From the NCBI GenBank assembly GCA_002197995.1, contig NGZR01000004.1, positions 4,402,001 to 4,466,000 of the forward strand: a stretch of 64,000 nt of DNA, read 5' to 3'. The notes under the pieces are model-generated. The model ran no database searches, had not been told where the DNA came from, and saw nothing but the letters and a program-made list of their open reading frames with translations. The translations under genes and the position numbers were made by a program. The stretch's first letter is position 1. The number at the start of each line of letters is the position of its first letter. This document shows positions 23,780 to 35,637 of this stretch, piece after piece. Source of the DNA: Gaeumannomyces sp. JS-464 (taxonomy: Eukaryota > Ascomycota > Sordariomycetes > Magnaporthales > Magnaporthaceae).

Positions 23780-26700
23780 TAATTCCTTTTTTTCACGTGT
23801 TTCCTCGTAATAGTACTTTTTTTATTTAATTAAGTACTTTTTAAGCTTGTTTTTTAGCTTATAATTTAAAATCCTTTCGATTTTATACTTTTGTTTTAAG
23901 TTAATTTTTATTAACTTGTCGCTTTTAAAACCCGGTAACGCTAATTTAAATAAGGAAACGTAAAAAACCGGGTGGGATTTCATAATTAACGGTAATCGGA
24001 ATTTGTAATTTACGTTTAAAACTTTTTCCAATACTCCAAACGGTTTTAATTTTTTATAGTTTAGCTTATCGTTTAGTCGTTTTGTTTTAATATTTTGTTA
24101 AAAAAAATAAACGCTATTTCCTTTTTTAAAGGTTGGTTTTTCGATCTTTTTTTATTTGCTTAAATAGCTATACGGTACCGTAGCTTTTTTAGCTTTGCTT
24201 AAAAGTGTTTATGCAATTTAGTAAATTTTATTATTTGCATTTCCGCTATTACAGTATATTTTTCTGCTTTAAATTCCTTATACGCTATTAGCGAAACCCG
24301 TAATTCGCATAAAACGGTATAGTTTTTATGCTTTTATAAATTAAATTGTTATAAGCGAATTAAGCTATAACAAGTAATTATACCTAGTCGTTTTATTTGT
24401 AATTAACGTAATAACGTAAATATACTTTATAATTTAATTTATTCGTTTCGTTTATTTATTTATTTAAAAGTGGTAAATTGTAAATAAAAAGTGCTTAGCT
24501 TTTAGTAAAACCGTAAGCTTTTTTTAAACTTACTTATAAATAGTTTATTTTTATCCGTAATTAAACGGTTCGGCGTGCCGTATTCCGCTATTACTTATTT
24601 AATAAAAACGTACGCTAATTCGGTAACGTTATTGCTTTTTATACGGTAAAAATAAGGCGTATTTAATAAACTTATTTATTATTACCAGTATATTAACGTG
24701 GTTTACAAGCGAGTAGCGCACATAAGCGAATGGCGCACTTACACCCGACCTCCGGTTAATCGACGCGCATGCTAACCTAATAACGCTAAAAATCCATTCA
24801 AATTATTCGGAACTATATATATCGAACATTTTTACTTCCTTTTAACAAATGCGCGCATTATGTCCGGTTTTGCCGCAAATGTTACATCGCTAACAAATTA
24901 TCGTCGCCCTTTTTTTTAACCTTTGTAATCGCGCATTTTTTGCTATAGCTATCCATTTAGCTTTTGCTGGTTTAAAACATTTCGTACCTCGTTTACAGTA
25001 AGTAACCTTTCGAATCGAACACGGGTTTTTTTAGCCTTTCGGCGTTTGCTTAATGCCTCGTTCGCCTTTCGTAATTTTTTTTACTTTTTTATTAAAAGGT
25101 TAACCCGATGCATAATTACCTTAGCCCTTTTCGTTAATTGGTTTACAGCCGATAGCATAAGTAACGGAAAGCTGCTTCGGTAATTGGAAATTCGAGTTTT
25201 AATATATTCGAATTGCGAAATTGCGTTTTTAGCTATTTGGGGCGTTTTGGAAGTCCAAAGTTCGACGTCGTTTAAAAGCTTTTTAAAAAAGTTAAAATTC
25301 GTAGCTTTACATTTAGCTTTTTTAAAACCACATCCGGATTAAAAAAAGCAAAGCCAGCTTTTCGAAAGCCTTTTCGAATGTTTTTTTCGGTTATAAAATT
25401 AAAAAATGCCGCTTTAAACGCCGAAAAGAACTTAACTTTAATTACGTGGTTAACGTATAACTTTATTAGGTTTTCGATTTGTTAATCGTACGCTTTTTTT
25501 AGCGGGCTAAAACATTTAACGTTAAACGGCTAAAAGAAATAAAACGAATACGAAGGTATGCAAAGCGTAATAATGTTATATTTTTAATAATAAAGTTTAA
25601 AATCCGTCGAATGGTGGCTTTTATACCCGTTTAATATTAATAAACGATAAAACCTTTTCCTGCGAGCTGCAATATGTTTATCGAAATGCCGAATCCATTT
25701 TAAGCCGAACTCGTTCGTAATTCACCCGTTAAAATTTATTAAAATAACCTAATCGCGTGGAAAGTCGGTTTCCGAATACCAATTGGCCAAATGGTACTGC
25801 TTTTTAACGTTAATGAAAAAAAAATCGCTTAACCGCAATAGTTAACCTTTTAAATAATTGTAGCCTATTTCCGGTTGCTAAGCTAAACCAGCTTTGCTTT
25901 ACTACGGCCTTTCGATATTATAATAACTATAACGGCGGCGATTATACCTATAAAAAAGCTAATCTCGTCGAAATTGTAAATATCGTTATCCAAAATGCTA
26001 TATTTGGCTATAGTGTTCCGTATAAAGTCGAATTACGCAAAAACGAGCTTGGGATTTTTGCATTTGGCTTTTAATAATCGTACTTTCGAATTTAACGCGT
26101 GCCGAGCTTTGCGCGGCGCTTAACGAAGTTCGCGACTTAGTTTTTGCCGATAACGCCCGCGTCGCGTTTGGCAAGCAGTCGGTTGGCCATATTTTTAACA
26201 CTAAAAAGCCGGGGAAGGAATGCTCGCGAATTTAGCTCGAATATGTATTTAATAAGCGCCTTTTTTTCGGATTTTGCTAATTTTCGTAATTTAGGCATGC
26301 TATCGCGTCGAGCAAATTGGCTAGCGCGTCGGTAACGTAGCGTGGTTTTAAAAACGTCGTAAATTTTGGCTGCCGAACGCACATTTAATTGTGCATTAAA
26401 TTGGATTGCCCGTATAGCAAAAACAATTTTAGCTTCGCTAAATGTTAACGCCATTTGTGGTTGTTAAAAAATTGGGGTTAAAAATGGGAAACGCGAGTCG
26501 CGATGGAAAACGCGCCACTCGCTTATGTGCGCCACTCGCTTGTAAACCACGTTATCGTATTTTACTCTAGTTATCGGTTTTTTAAATTGGGGAAATTTAA
26601 TAACGAAATTTATAATAACTTTTTGCCACGCTTCGCTAAGCGCCGGCAAAGGTTGCAAAAGCTTATAAAGCTTATATTTGCTAGCTTTATTTTTAACTTA

Positions 26701-29700
26701 GTTTTCGCAATTTTTTATTACGTTTTATACTTTGGCTTAAGTTTTTACGAACTTGTAATGTTATTATAACCGTTTTTACGTTTTAATTACGCTTTAATAG
26801 CTATGTGCCAATTGGTTATAAACTTGTTGGATTTTTTTTAAAGTTTAAACTTTTTTTTATTAAACCATTTTAACAAATATTTTTTATACCGGGATTAAAA
26901 ATCCGTTTAGTTTTTCCGTTAAAATTATTTATATTTTTTTAAATATAGCGATTTAATAGTTCCATCGTCGGTTTAAAGCGTTCGTTTAGCCGTTTTTCGA
27001 CCTTTTCCGGTATTCGATTCAAATGTCGTAATTTTGCAAAAACTCGTTTTAGCGAATTTATCGCTTATTTAAGTTTTTATTTATAATAAAATGTATTAGG
27101 TTTTTATAATTCGTATATAGTATAACCTAATGCTTTACTTTGTAAAAGTTCGATCGCTTTTTTTAAATGCTTAAATAATTGTTAAAAGTTTTTTATTATA
27201 AGTTTAGTAATTTAACTTAAATTTATTTAACTTTTGCGAAAAAAACGCGCAAAAATGCAACCATTTTTGGTCGTTTTTTTGTTTAAATTAGCCGCTAATC
27301 GCGTAATTCGACGCGTCGGTTTCGATTTCGAAAGGTTTTTTTAAACTTAAAAGTGCTAATACTAGTCCGCTTATTACGGCGTTTTATAATTGCTTAAAAG
27401 CTTTTTGTTTTTATTTTCCTTAATAAAATTGGTAGTTATTTTTAGTAAAATTCGTAAATAGTATAGCGATTTTGCTGTAATTACTGATAAACCGTTTATA
27501 AAAGTTTAAAAATTTTAAAACCTTCGTATTTTCGTAACGTTTTTAAATATAAGCTATTTTTTAACTTTTTCCACTTTTTTAAAATTTATACAAACCTATC
27601 CAAGTGTAATTATAAACTTTAAAAAAGCGACTTTTTAAATATGCTATTCGCGCTTTTCTAATTTAACAAGGAGCTTTGCGTTAAATAGCTTTTAAAACAT
27701 TTTATATATATATATATTGCTTATACTTTTCCAACGTTTTCGAAAAAATTAAAATATCGTTTAAATACGCGAAAGTAAAAACATTAAAATATTCGCGTAA
27801 TATATGGTTAATTATCTTTTAAAACGTAGCTAATGCGTTAATAAACCCGAAAATTATTACTAAAAACTCGTAGCATTTAAACTTTATTTTAAAAGCCGTA
27901 AACCACTTTTAGCCTTTTTTAATCCATATTAAGCTGTAAGTTTTTAGTAAATTTAAAACCGTAAAATACTAAGCTTTATTAAGCTTATTTCGCAATTCGT
28001 TAATAAAAGGTAAAAAATACCGATTTTTAATCGTAACCTCGTTTAATAGGCGGTAATTAATACATATTTGCTTCGTTTTATTTTTCTTTTTCTTTATAAA
28101 ATTTCGTATTTTATTAAAAAATCGAAAAGTTTAATATATTCTTTTCGTAGGTTTTTTTCCAATTTTTTTAATACCTTTTATTATTAAAAGCTAAGCTAAT
28201 ATAACTTTTGGTATTTAAATTATATTTTTAATTTAAATTTAATTTTTAAATCGAACGGTTCGTATTCGGGAAGCACCGTTTTTAGGTTTTTTTTAAATAA
28301 CTTTTCGTATTTATAATATTTTTTCGGAATATTCGCGAGCCGTTTTTTAATATTAGTTAGGTCGTTTTAATCGCTTTTCACTTTAAATAATTATGTATTT
28401 GTTAATGTTAAATGCAAAGGTGGATTATTAAATTTTATTGCAGTTATAACCTTTTTTCGTTGCTTTTTACGCTTACGGTTTAAAATTTGTAATTGGTAAA
28501 CCGTTTTAATTATTCGTAGCTTTTCTTATTAAATTTAACCGGTGGTTTAATCTATTTGTAAATTGTTTTTCTTAAATTAAAAAATTCCGAAAATTACACT
28601 TTTTTCTTTTATATTTAACTTATCCAATATAATAATAACGTTTTCCCCATTTTGGGTGCGTAATATTATTAGTTATGTTTTTCGGTCGATTTATCCTTTA
28701 TTATAAGCGATAGGTATTTTTTTAACCGTTTTAAATTAATACGGTTAACGTTTTCGTTTTATAAGGATTTTATACCGTTTAACCGCTTATAGCAGTACGT
28801 AATCGCTTTATATTTCGTAATCGATTATTATTTTAACCTTTTTTTAACATTTTATTCGAAATGCTAATAAATTATACGGTTAACTCGATTTTGCTTTTAC
28901 AAAGGTTTTTATCGGTTTTTTCTTTTTTCCACTCCGTGCTTTCCGTTTAAGTGGTTTTTTTTAGTTTTTTAAAAAGAGGAACAAGTACCGTACGTTCGTT
29001 TTTTTATCCGGTTCGAACGGTACGTACGTTTAAACGATCGCTTAATGTTAAGTTTTCGCCTTTTATATTATATGTTTTTTGCATTTCGCAGTTTCGCACT
29101 TTTTTTAATTAAGCGTTCGCGTAACGCATTGTATTAGGTGCCGTTCGCTAAGCTTAAAAACTGCGGTAAATTTGCCGATTTAAACTAGCTTTTATCGTGG
29201 TAATTGGAATATTAAACGGGGTTTAATTTTAAGCTTTTTTTTAACCTTCGCGGATAAAAGTCGTGTTTAAATTTAAGTCGTAAATGAAATTTGCACTTTC
29301 CGTAAATGCATTTTGCTTAAAAAAGGTATAAATATTTGGGGTATTTTATGCTAATATTAAAATGGGTTTTAAATTTTAACGCAGGTTATTTTAACTCGCT
29401 TATGTCGTCGAACTTATAACTAATATATTTAACTTTTTATTAATTGCTAAACTACGATAAAAGTTAGCTATTATTTTCGTTCGCCGGGGTGGCGTAATAT
29501 AATAAGCTATTTAAGTATTTTAAAACCTTAACGTTTTAAAAACACTTCGAAATATCGAAAGGTGTAAAAGCGCGTTAGTTTTTTTAACTTATTTGGTTTT
29601 TACGGATTATAATTGCAAAGGTTTCACCGTTTAAACCTTTTGCCCGTTTTTAAAACCCGGCTATTTCGAAGGTTTAACTGTTTTAATTTATTTCGGCGTC

Positions 29701-29800
29701 GGTATTAAAATCTTTCGATTTTTAAAAAAGGTGTATTTAGCTTAAAAGCTTTTTTCGGGCTTTTTTTCCTTCGAACCATTTGTTAAAATCGCTTTTTTTT
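23780..29800 (-). pseudogene. gypsy-1 pol (protease to chromodomain), complete copy
   Basis: Reading right to left, reverse transcriptase runs from about 28,150 to 27,600, with I-C-I-N-Y-R-L-L-N-E-V-T-I-K-N-R-Y near 28,060 and the catalytic block A-Y-L-N-D-I-L-I-F-S near 27,775-27,745 (second Asp to Asn). RNase H and integrase follow (27,300-24,050) and are interrupted by transposon D. The integrase end and chromodomain are best preserved at 24,031-23,822: S-H-P-V-F-Y-V-S-L-F-K-L-A, then Y-K-I-E-R-I-L-N-Y-K-L-K. A C-terminal chromodomain is the hallmark of chromoviruses and would guide integration to histone-marked chromatin. Stops rule out activity. Confidence 0.85.
24696..26552 (-). mobile_element. 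pogo/Fot1-like DNA transposon D
   Basis: Element of 1,857 bp between TA dinucleotides with ends ACGTGGTTTACAAGCGAG and CTTGTAAACCACGT. Minus-strand transposase relic: 26,454-26,140 remains open for 105 codons and includes V-R-S-A-A-K-I-Y-D-V-F-K-T-T-L-R-Y-R-R-A and F-E-L-N-S-R-A-F-L-P-R-L. The catalytic core is stop-filled. It is one of the least damaged copies here, suggesting a later insertion or fewer rounds of mutation. It sits in the integrase of the complete gypsy-1 copy. Confidence 0.88.
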
Positions 29801-29899
29801 AAATCTTATAAAAAACGACGTCGTTTTTTCTTTTCGAACCCGTAAGTTCGAAAATAACGCGTTATTCGCCTTCGCTATCGTATTTAAACTTTATAACTT

Positions 29900-31060
29900 T
29901 AAATATGCATATATTTCGAGGTTTTTAGGGGTATTTTCCGGTAGCTTTTTTATCGGATTAATATATAACATATAACTTATCGTAGTAATACGTCCAATTA
30001 AACATTGCTTTAAAGTATAATCCTTTTTATATCGGGCTTTTTTATATTTGCTAAAAGTTCGCTATTTAGCGGTTATTATTCCGCTAAAAGCAATTAATTT
30101 TTATGTAACCGGTTTAGCCGTATTTAAAACATTTCCCGTTTTTCGGGTTTTATTTTTGCTTTTTTTATTACTTTTATCACTAGTAAACGGCTTTTGCATT
30201 AAAATTTATAAAGTTTAAATGCGTTTCGTAAGCCGTAATAAATTGCTATTTGGCTTTTTTTTAATTGGCTTTATTATTTTATACCGCTTTTTTAAAGCTA
30301 TGTTTTTTCTTTTCCTATTATCGTTCGTATAGTTTATCGTTAATACGGATCGCGTTTCGAACGTAATTCGTAAAAAACTTTAAACGATTTTGCTTTGCGA
30401 TTTTATCTTTTATATCCTCGCGTAATTCGTTATAAAAATGTAGCATTAACGTAGCGTTACTTTAATTAAACTTAATGTTAATCCGTTAAAAATCCGCTAC
30501 GTATTTAACCGTAAACCTTTGCTATTTAAAGGTTAACAAATTTCTTTTAGCGATTCGGGTTTCGTCGATTATTTCGAACATTTTTCCAATTTTTTTTCCG
30601 AAGGTTTCGAAATTGGCGAAAATAAATTTAATAGCTTTTTAGCTATTTTTATACCTTTTAAAATAATCGCTTTAGGTCGGTTAAAACCATTTTTTCACTT
30701 TGCCGTTTAGCTTAATAATAGCGTAAGCAACTTTTATTCCTCGTTTACGAATTGTTATTCGTAAATTTAAAATAGCTTTTGCATTCGGTAAAAAACGTTT
30801 TAAACTTACCGTTTTTTTTTCGTAAAAATCCAAAAACGGGAACTTGTACGTTCGAATTGCGATAAATGCTTCGAAAGATACTAATTTCGCAGTAAATTGC
30901 TTTACCTCGGTTTAGCTTTTAGCGATTTCGTCCGCTATAAGTTTAAAAAAGCTAACCGTATTAACAGCTTCGTTAAGGTTGTACTTAACACCGTTAAAGG
31001 TAAAAACCGTGGTTTTTTTCCTTTTTAAGCTTTTTATTACTGCTCGCTATAACTGCATTG
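29900..31060 (-). pseudogene. gypsy-1 gag, complete copy
   Basis: The minus strand immediately inside the right LTR matches the gag relic at 4,180-5,160: a T-V-F-T-F-N-G-V-K-type start near 31,000 and a basic C-terminal part near 30,150-30,050. In family members gag forms the particle shell. The zinc knuckle is damaged here. Several Gln/Trp-to-stop changes are visible. Confidence 0.7.
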
Positions 31061-31100
31061 TCCGATTTTTCGGTAAAACGCTAAATAAAATTAGTTAAAA

Positions 31101-31509
31101 TGTTATAACTAAAGGTTTGCTTTTAAAATAAAGCGTTTTAAAAGTGGATTGGATAGTATTATAGGTTTAATTGTTTAAAAAATTACGTAATTTAAAAAGC
31201 CGGTTTAATTGCTTACTTTAAGGGATGTTTAAAAGCTAATTTAAGTTAATTAATGCTAAAACCTTAGTTAAAGCTATTTAAAACAATAAGAAACTTATTT
31301 TTTATATATACGCTGCTTTTTGCTTTATGTTAAGTTGGATTTGTAACTGTGCTACAAATTTACAAATCCTTTTTAAATTTATTATTTTGTTATAAATCTA
31401 TAAATCCTTTTTAAGTTACGTAACTTTACGTAACCGAAGCGGGTGGAGGTATTACTTCGGGGCTTCCTTTTGCCCTGCTATTTTAAAGGCTTACATGCTA
31501 GTCGTAACA
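31101..31509 (-). repeat. 5' LTR of the complete gypsy-1 copy
   Basis: 409 bp. On the plus strand it starts TGTTATAACTAAAGG and ends GCTAGTCGTAACA, directly followed by the target duplication TTTTA (31,510-31,514). The U3-type repeats and the reversed TATATATA segment (near 31,300) match the 3' LTR. Confidence 0.88.
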
Positions 31510-31514
31510 TTTTA

Positions 31515-33499
31515 TAAGCTTATAAAAAGGGATTTTGCAATCCTTTTTTTATAATTAAATTCTTTTTAAAACATGCATTATAATAAACACTAGTTTTAAA
31601 TTTATAAATGTTTGTTTTTTCTTTATAAAAATCTCCGTGCTTATAAAAGTACCACTTTTATTAACATTTTTAATTATTAACTTTTTTAATTAACTTATTT
31701 TAATATTAAAAAGTCGGCCGTTTATAATTAAAATTAAACGGGAATAGCATTATTCAATTGTTTTATTTTTAATAAATACGTTTATATATTGTTTATATTG
31801 CATTAATTAATTTAAACCGTTTATTATTTTTTAATTTTACAGCTTTAATACGCGGTGTCCTGGTATTTTTACCGTGGTTGTGTAGGTTTTAATGCGGGGT
31901 TTGCTAAAGTTAATTGGTGTTTTGCAAAAGATTGTTTTATTGTTTTCGTAATTTGCAAAACATTATTATGTAATAGTTTAGTTTTCGCAGTGATTAAATG
32001 GGACCGCATTTAATCGCATTTGCGCGATGCATATATCCTTGTATAAGCTGTAATATAATTAAGTGTAATCGGCATGTTGCAACTTTGCATAGCCTTTTAA
32101 GTTGCTTTTTTAAAATCGGTCGTTTAAACATTTCCCTTTATTGTTATATTAGTATTTTACGCGAAATTATTATTTATTTATTCGATCGCGATACGCGCAT
32201 TCCAATTAACGTGGATTTTCCGTTATGTTCGCGTTTTTATTATATCGACGGCGTTTTTTTCCTTTTATAAAAAGGGATGCGTTTCTTGTTTTAGGTTGCA
32301 AAATTTCCCTTTTTTTAAATGTATTTACGATACCGTTACCAGCGAGCTTTTCGGTATCGTCGTTTTTACCCTAATCGCTTTTTATACGGCATAGTCCGCT
32401 TTATAGCCCGTCGTTTTCAATACCGCCGTCGGTACTATTAGGCGTTGCTTGCACTTTACGTATCCCGATTGTCCGACCCGCCGCACATAGCCTTTCCGTC
32501 CACTTTCGCTTCGCCATTCGCGCGAGTAACTGCCTTTTTAATAACATTTTCGGCATTTGTTAAATTATTCGGCATTTTTACTTTTGCTATTAACACGATG
32601 GTTTTTAAAACCCGAGAAAGCTACCAGCGCTATTTCCGCAACGGTCGAAGCTTTAACCGCTTTGCGTCGGTAGTAAAGCAAATTTCGAACGTTAAGCGTT
32701 ATTCGACCGGCAATTTGGTTAATAGGAATTCGCAGCTAATCCGGTGTAAAATGCGTGCCGGCATTCCTAATTCCGGTATTTTTTTACCCGGTACCGAGCT
32801 TTGCCGTGGTATTAACCGTGGCCCCGATATAAATACCGTTATTTATCGAGGTATAAAGCTTAACATGTCGATTTATATTTTTCGGTTTTGCAATATATGG
32901 ATTATTGCTTATCGCCCCGCTATTAATATCGCTTTTAATATGTGGCATTATGGTAATCCTTTTAACGATATGCGAAGTGTCGCACTCGTTTTAAGTAAAA
33001 GGGTGGCGGATTTGGTAAGCTAAATCCGGAAGAAATTAATATTCCGTTTAATGCTCGTTAATATTTCTTTAAATATAAAAACATTTTTTTTTTTAATACT
33101 CGGATTATTTTTTTTCGGTTTATCGATTCGCAGCGCCGATTACGCGTTTTATTAAATTAAGTTTAGCATTTTTATATACGCGGGGCATTTTAATTTCGGC
33201 TTATTTTTATTTAGGTTTTTTTAATTTAAAAGGTTAAGTATTTTAATATAAAGTTAAATGGTTTTTATCGGCGTATATTATCGAAAGTTCGGTTAAACGT
33301 TTATTTTTTTATTATATTCTATATTCCGTTTTTTACGGCGGAGAGCTAATATGGGCCTAATTTTATAGTAATAAATTTAAACTTTATTACCGTTATTTAC
33401 CCGGAAAAGGCTATAAATAAGCCGTTATCGTCGCAATTTGTTCGGCGCAAATCGGTATTTTATTTTTCTCGTTTGCCCGTTTTAAAAATCCGGGACATT
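31515..33499 (+). other. Unassigned stretch with two open frames beside the viral Rep relic
   Basis: Two plus-strand frames stay open in AT-rich sequence: 31,998-32,270 (90 codons) and 32,445-33,023 (192 codons). The longer one has no motif I recognise and no stops, unlike neighbouring relics. It points toward, and ends about 0.5 kb from, the minus-strand Rep relic. That arrangement would suit a capsid gene of an ambisense single-stranded DNA virus, but nothing in the residues demonstrates it. Composition here is less AT-rich than in the gypsy copies. It could equally be a shadow frame. Confidence 0.3.
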
Positions 33500-33539
33500 A
33501 ATTTTACTTTGTATTAGCGATAGCCGAAGCAAAGTAATT

Positions 33540-34770
33540 AATTAAAAGAAATTATCGTTTTCCTCGTTTAATTGTTTTACGAACGCTTTTAATGTTTTTA
33601 TTTTTAAATTTAGCGTGCTATATAGCTTCTCTTTCACGAATAATAGTTTATGCATTTGCATAAACATATAATTTCCATTTAATTACGTGGCATTTACCTT
33701 AGTATACCTACGTGGGTTTTCGTTTGCCAAATAAATGCAAAGCAATTCTTAGCTTTCGAAATGTACCTTTTTAAGGTATTTGTCGGTTACCGAAAAATTG
33801 TTTTAGCATTTTAGCATTTGCTTATAATGCTTAAGTATATCCTTATCGCTTAATAGCACGTTATCGATTATTAAGTATTTTTTAATGCTATTAAGCAGCG
33901 AAGCATTCCAATACCCACTTATGTAATTATATAAGCCTAAGCTTTTGGCTTACATTGTTTTAAACAATTTTGTTGCACTGTACAAACATAGTAACTTCGG
34001 TCGACTTATTGGTAAACATTAGCCATATGTATAAAAGGTTCGGCGAAAAGCCTTTCGGAGGCCTTTTTAAAGTAAAAGGTTTAAGCCGTAAACCGGACTT
34101 AACAAAACACCACTAATTAAGCTAAAACTAGGTTTTTACCTTTTGGGGGGTCCCGTAGCGAAGGACGAGCGGAGGGGGGTTATATCGTACTTTATTTTTC
34201 TTTTAAATCTTTTTGCATCCATTTGGTAATTTCCACCGGGAAATCCCACATACCGTCCAACATTAAACTAACGTACTTTAAAATAAGCATGCGGAACGTA
34301 TTATCGGCGTAGGCTTTTATACTAAAGTAGTGTAAAATTAATTTGCGGGGGGCCTTTTCGCGGAATTTGGAAAAAAAATCCGTACGGTTGAATGTTTTCA
34401 CAGCCGCAAATTAAAAGTCTGCTTTAAGGTTTTTGCGCAACCTTTTTAGCTCGGTTATTATGCCGCCGACGTATTCGGATTGCTTTTTCCTTTTATAGAA
34501 GTATTTCCAAGCAATTAACAATTGTTTAATCCGCCCGATGTGCGGATAAAACCTTTCGATATTGAAATGTTTTGGGTTTTTAATCTTTTTCTTTTTATCC
34601 TAGTTGCCGATAACGTGGTAATGTGGTATGCCGTTTTTATAATGCTTTCGAACGGCGTAATAATCGAAAAAGCCGAATTTTTCGATGTTTTAGTTAAGTT
34701 CTTTTAGTAAAAGTGTACATTTCGGGTACCTAAGGAAAACGGGCTTTAATGCAAGTCGGAACGGTATATT
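33540..34770 (-). pseudogene. Endogenous CRESS-DNA-virus Rep relic (geminivirus/genomovirus-like)
   Basis: Minus-strand remnant of a rolling-circle replication initiator. In one frame, motif I (F-L-x-Y-P-x-C, 34,737-34,717), the HUH motif II (P-H-Y-H, 34,626-34,615) and motif III (Y-F-Y-K, about 34,503-34,492) are spaced by 38 and 39 codons, close to geminivirus-type Reps. A central segment follows (to 34,192), ending W-M-Q-K-D-L. After an interruption of about 180 bp come a Walker A region with both glycines lost and K-T kept (about 33,985-33,950), a Walker B-like I-I-D-N-V (about 33,865) and motif C A-N-E-N-P (about 33,715). Stops fall mainly at Trp or Gln positions. The interruption may be an insertion or an intron remnant. 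It cannot encode a working protein as it stands. Confidence 0.72.
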
Positions 34771-35073
34771 GCCGACGCAAAAATCGACGATTTGCAAATC
34801 GTTTAATTGTTAGCTCGTTGGTTGTATTAGTGCTTCGACTTCCATAAGCGAGTTAAACGATTAATCTATAAATAATGGAAATAATGGAGATAATGGAAAA
34901 AATGTTAGTTGCTCGACGAACTATGCGTTGTATTAGTCGAAAATGGCGTTATCGACGAATAGTAACGGTGAAAAAGGGAAAGAAAAAGGGGAAGGGGATA
35001 ACGCCCCGAAAATTTGGAAAAAGGAATTTATAGTTGGCTGCTTTGCTGCTTGGGACACTGGTAAAAAATCGAA

Positions 35074-35111
35074 ACGCGGTGTCCTATCCTTTTTATGCTT
35101 TTTCCACACCG
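35074..35111. repeat. 8-bp inverted repeat upstream of the Rep relic
   Basis: CGCGGTGT (from 35,076) is mirrored by ACACCGCG (to 35,113) around a T-rich spacer. The word ACGCGGTGTCCT at its start also occurs at 31,850-31,861, 3.2 kb away on the other side of the Rep relic, in the same orientation. A 9-mer TAATATTAC lies nearby at 35,132-35,140, without a convincing stem. Confidence 0.4.
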
Positions 35112-35481
35112 CGCGAATACTAAGGCTAATTTAATATTACAAAAATTTTAATTTTGTTTTTAATTTTATTTAACTTTAAAATTTATTTTCCATTTACACT
35201 TATAATTTATTTTAAAATAAAATAATTAAAAAATTTTACCTTTTTTTAACAAATAAAATAATTTCGTTTAAATTGTACGTCGAAAACAGTTTATTTTTTA
35301 AATTTACTAATTTGTATTTTATTAATTAATATTTTTTTCGATTTAATATTTAAATGTTATTTTTATTCGCCTATTATATTACAATTACCAGTTTTACGCG
35401 TGCGAAAAAAACATTACGGCATTTTTTTAGCTTTTTTTAATTTTTATAATTCGTTTAAAAAATATTAGCGATTAAATTTTA

Positions 35482-35626
35482 TTATTAGTTATACTGCCGT
35501 TATGTTTGTAAAAACCTCGGTGCCTTTGCTGTTTTTATATACATGTAAAAACTTTTAAACTCGTTTCCGGGTGCGGTCCGCATCCGGCTCGGTGGCCTAG
35601 GAGTAAAAACCATGTCATAAGCAAAA
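35482..35626 (-). mobile_element. Short 5'-truncated LINE-like copy
   Basis: A 145-bp insertion flanked by the 11-bp direct repeat ATTAAATTTTA (35,471-35,481 and 35,627-35,637). Its sequence is the reverse complement of the 3' terminal block of the LINE-like element ending at 14,124, including CGGGTGCGGTCCGCATCCGG. Only a remnant of the tail (TTATTA) remains. The flanking repeat shows it is a genuine insertion. Confidence 0.75.
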
Positions 35627-35637
35627 ATTAAATTTTA

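Larger units (their letters stand above)
22276..31509 (-). mobile_element. Complete gypsy-1 chromovirus copy (Ty3/Gypsy), RIP-inactivated
   Basis: Flanked by the 5-bp target duplication TTTTA (22,271-22,275 and 31,510-31,514). LTRs of about 410 bp are present at both ends. Internal order on the minus strand is gag, protease, reverse transcriptase, RNase H, integrase, chromodomain, tRNA-like module, then an accessory ORF on the opposite strand. The span is 9,234 bp, or about 7.4 kb without the nested pogo-like element at 24,696-26,552. The two LTRs differ almost only by C/T and G/A changes. This is the reference copy for interpreting the broken gypsy-1 pieces. Confidence 0.9.

Noticed and set aside
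35132..35140. TAATATTAC as a proven viral origin
   Set aside because: A 9-mer of this composition is expected by chance in AT-rich DNA and no stable stem flanks it, so it is kept only as weak supporting context.
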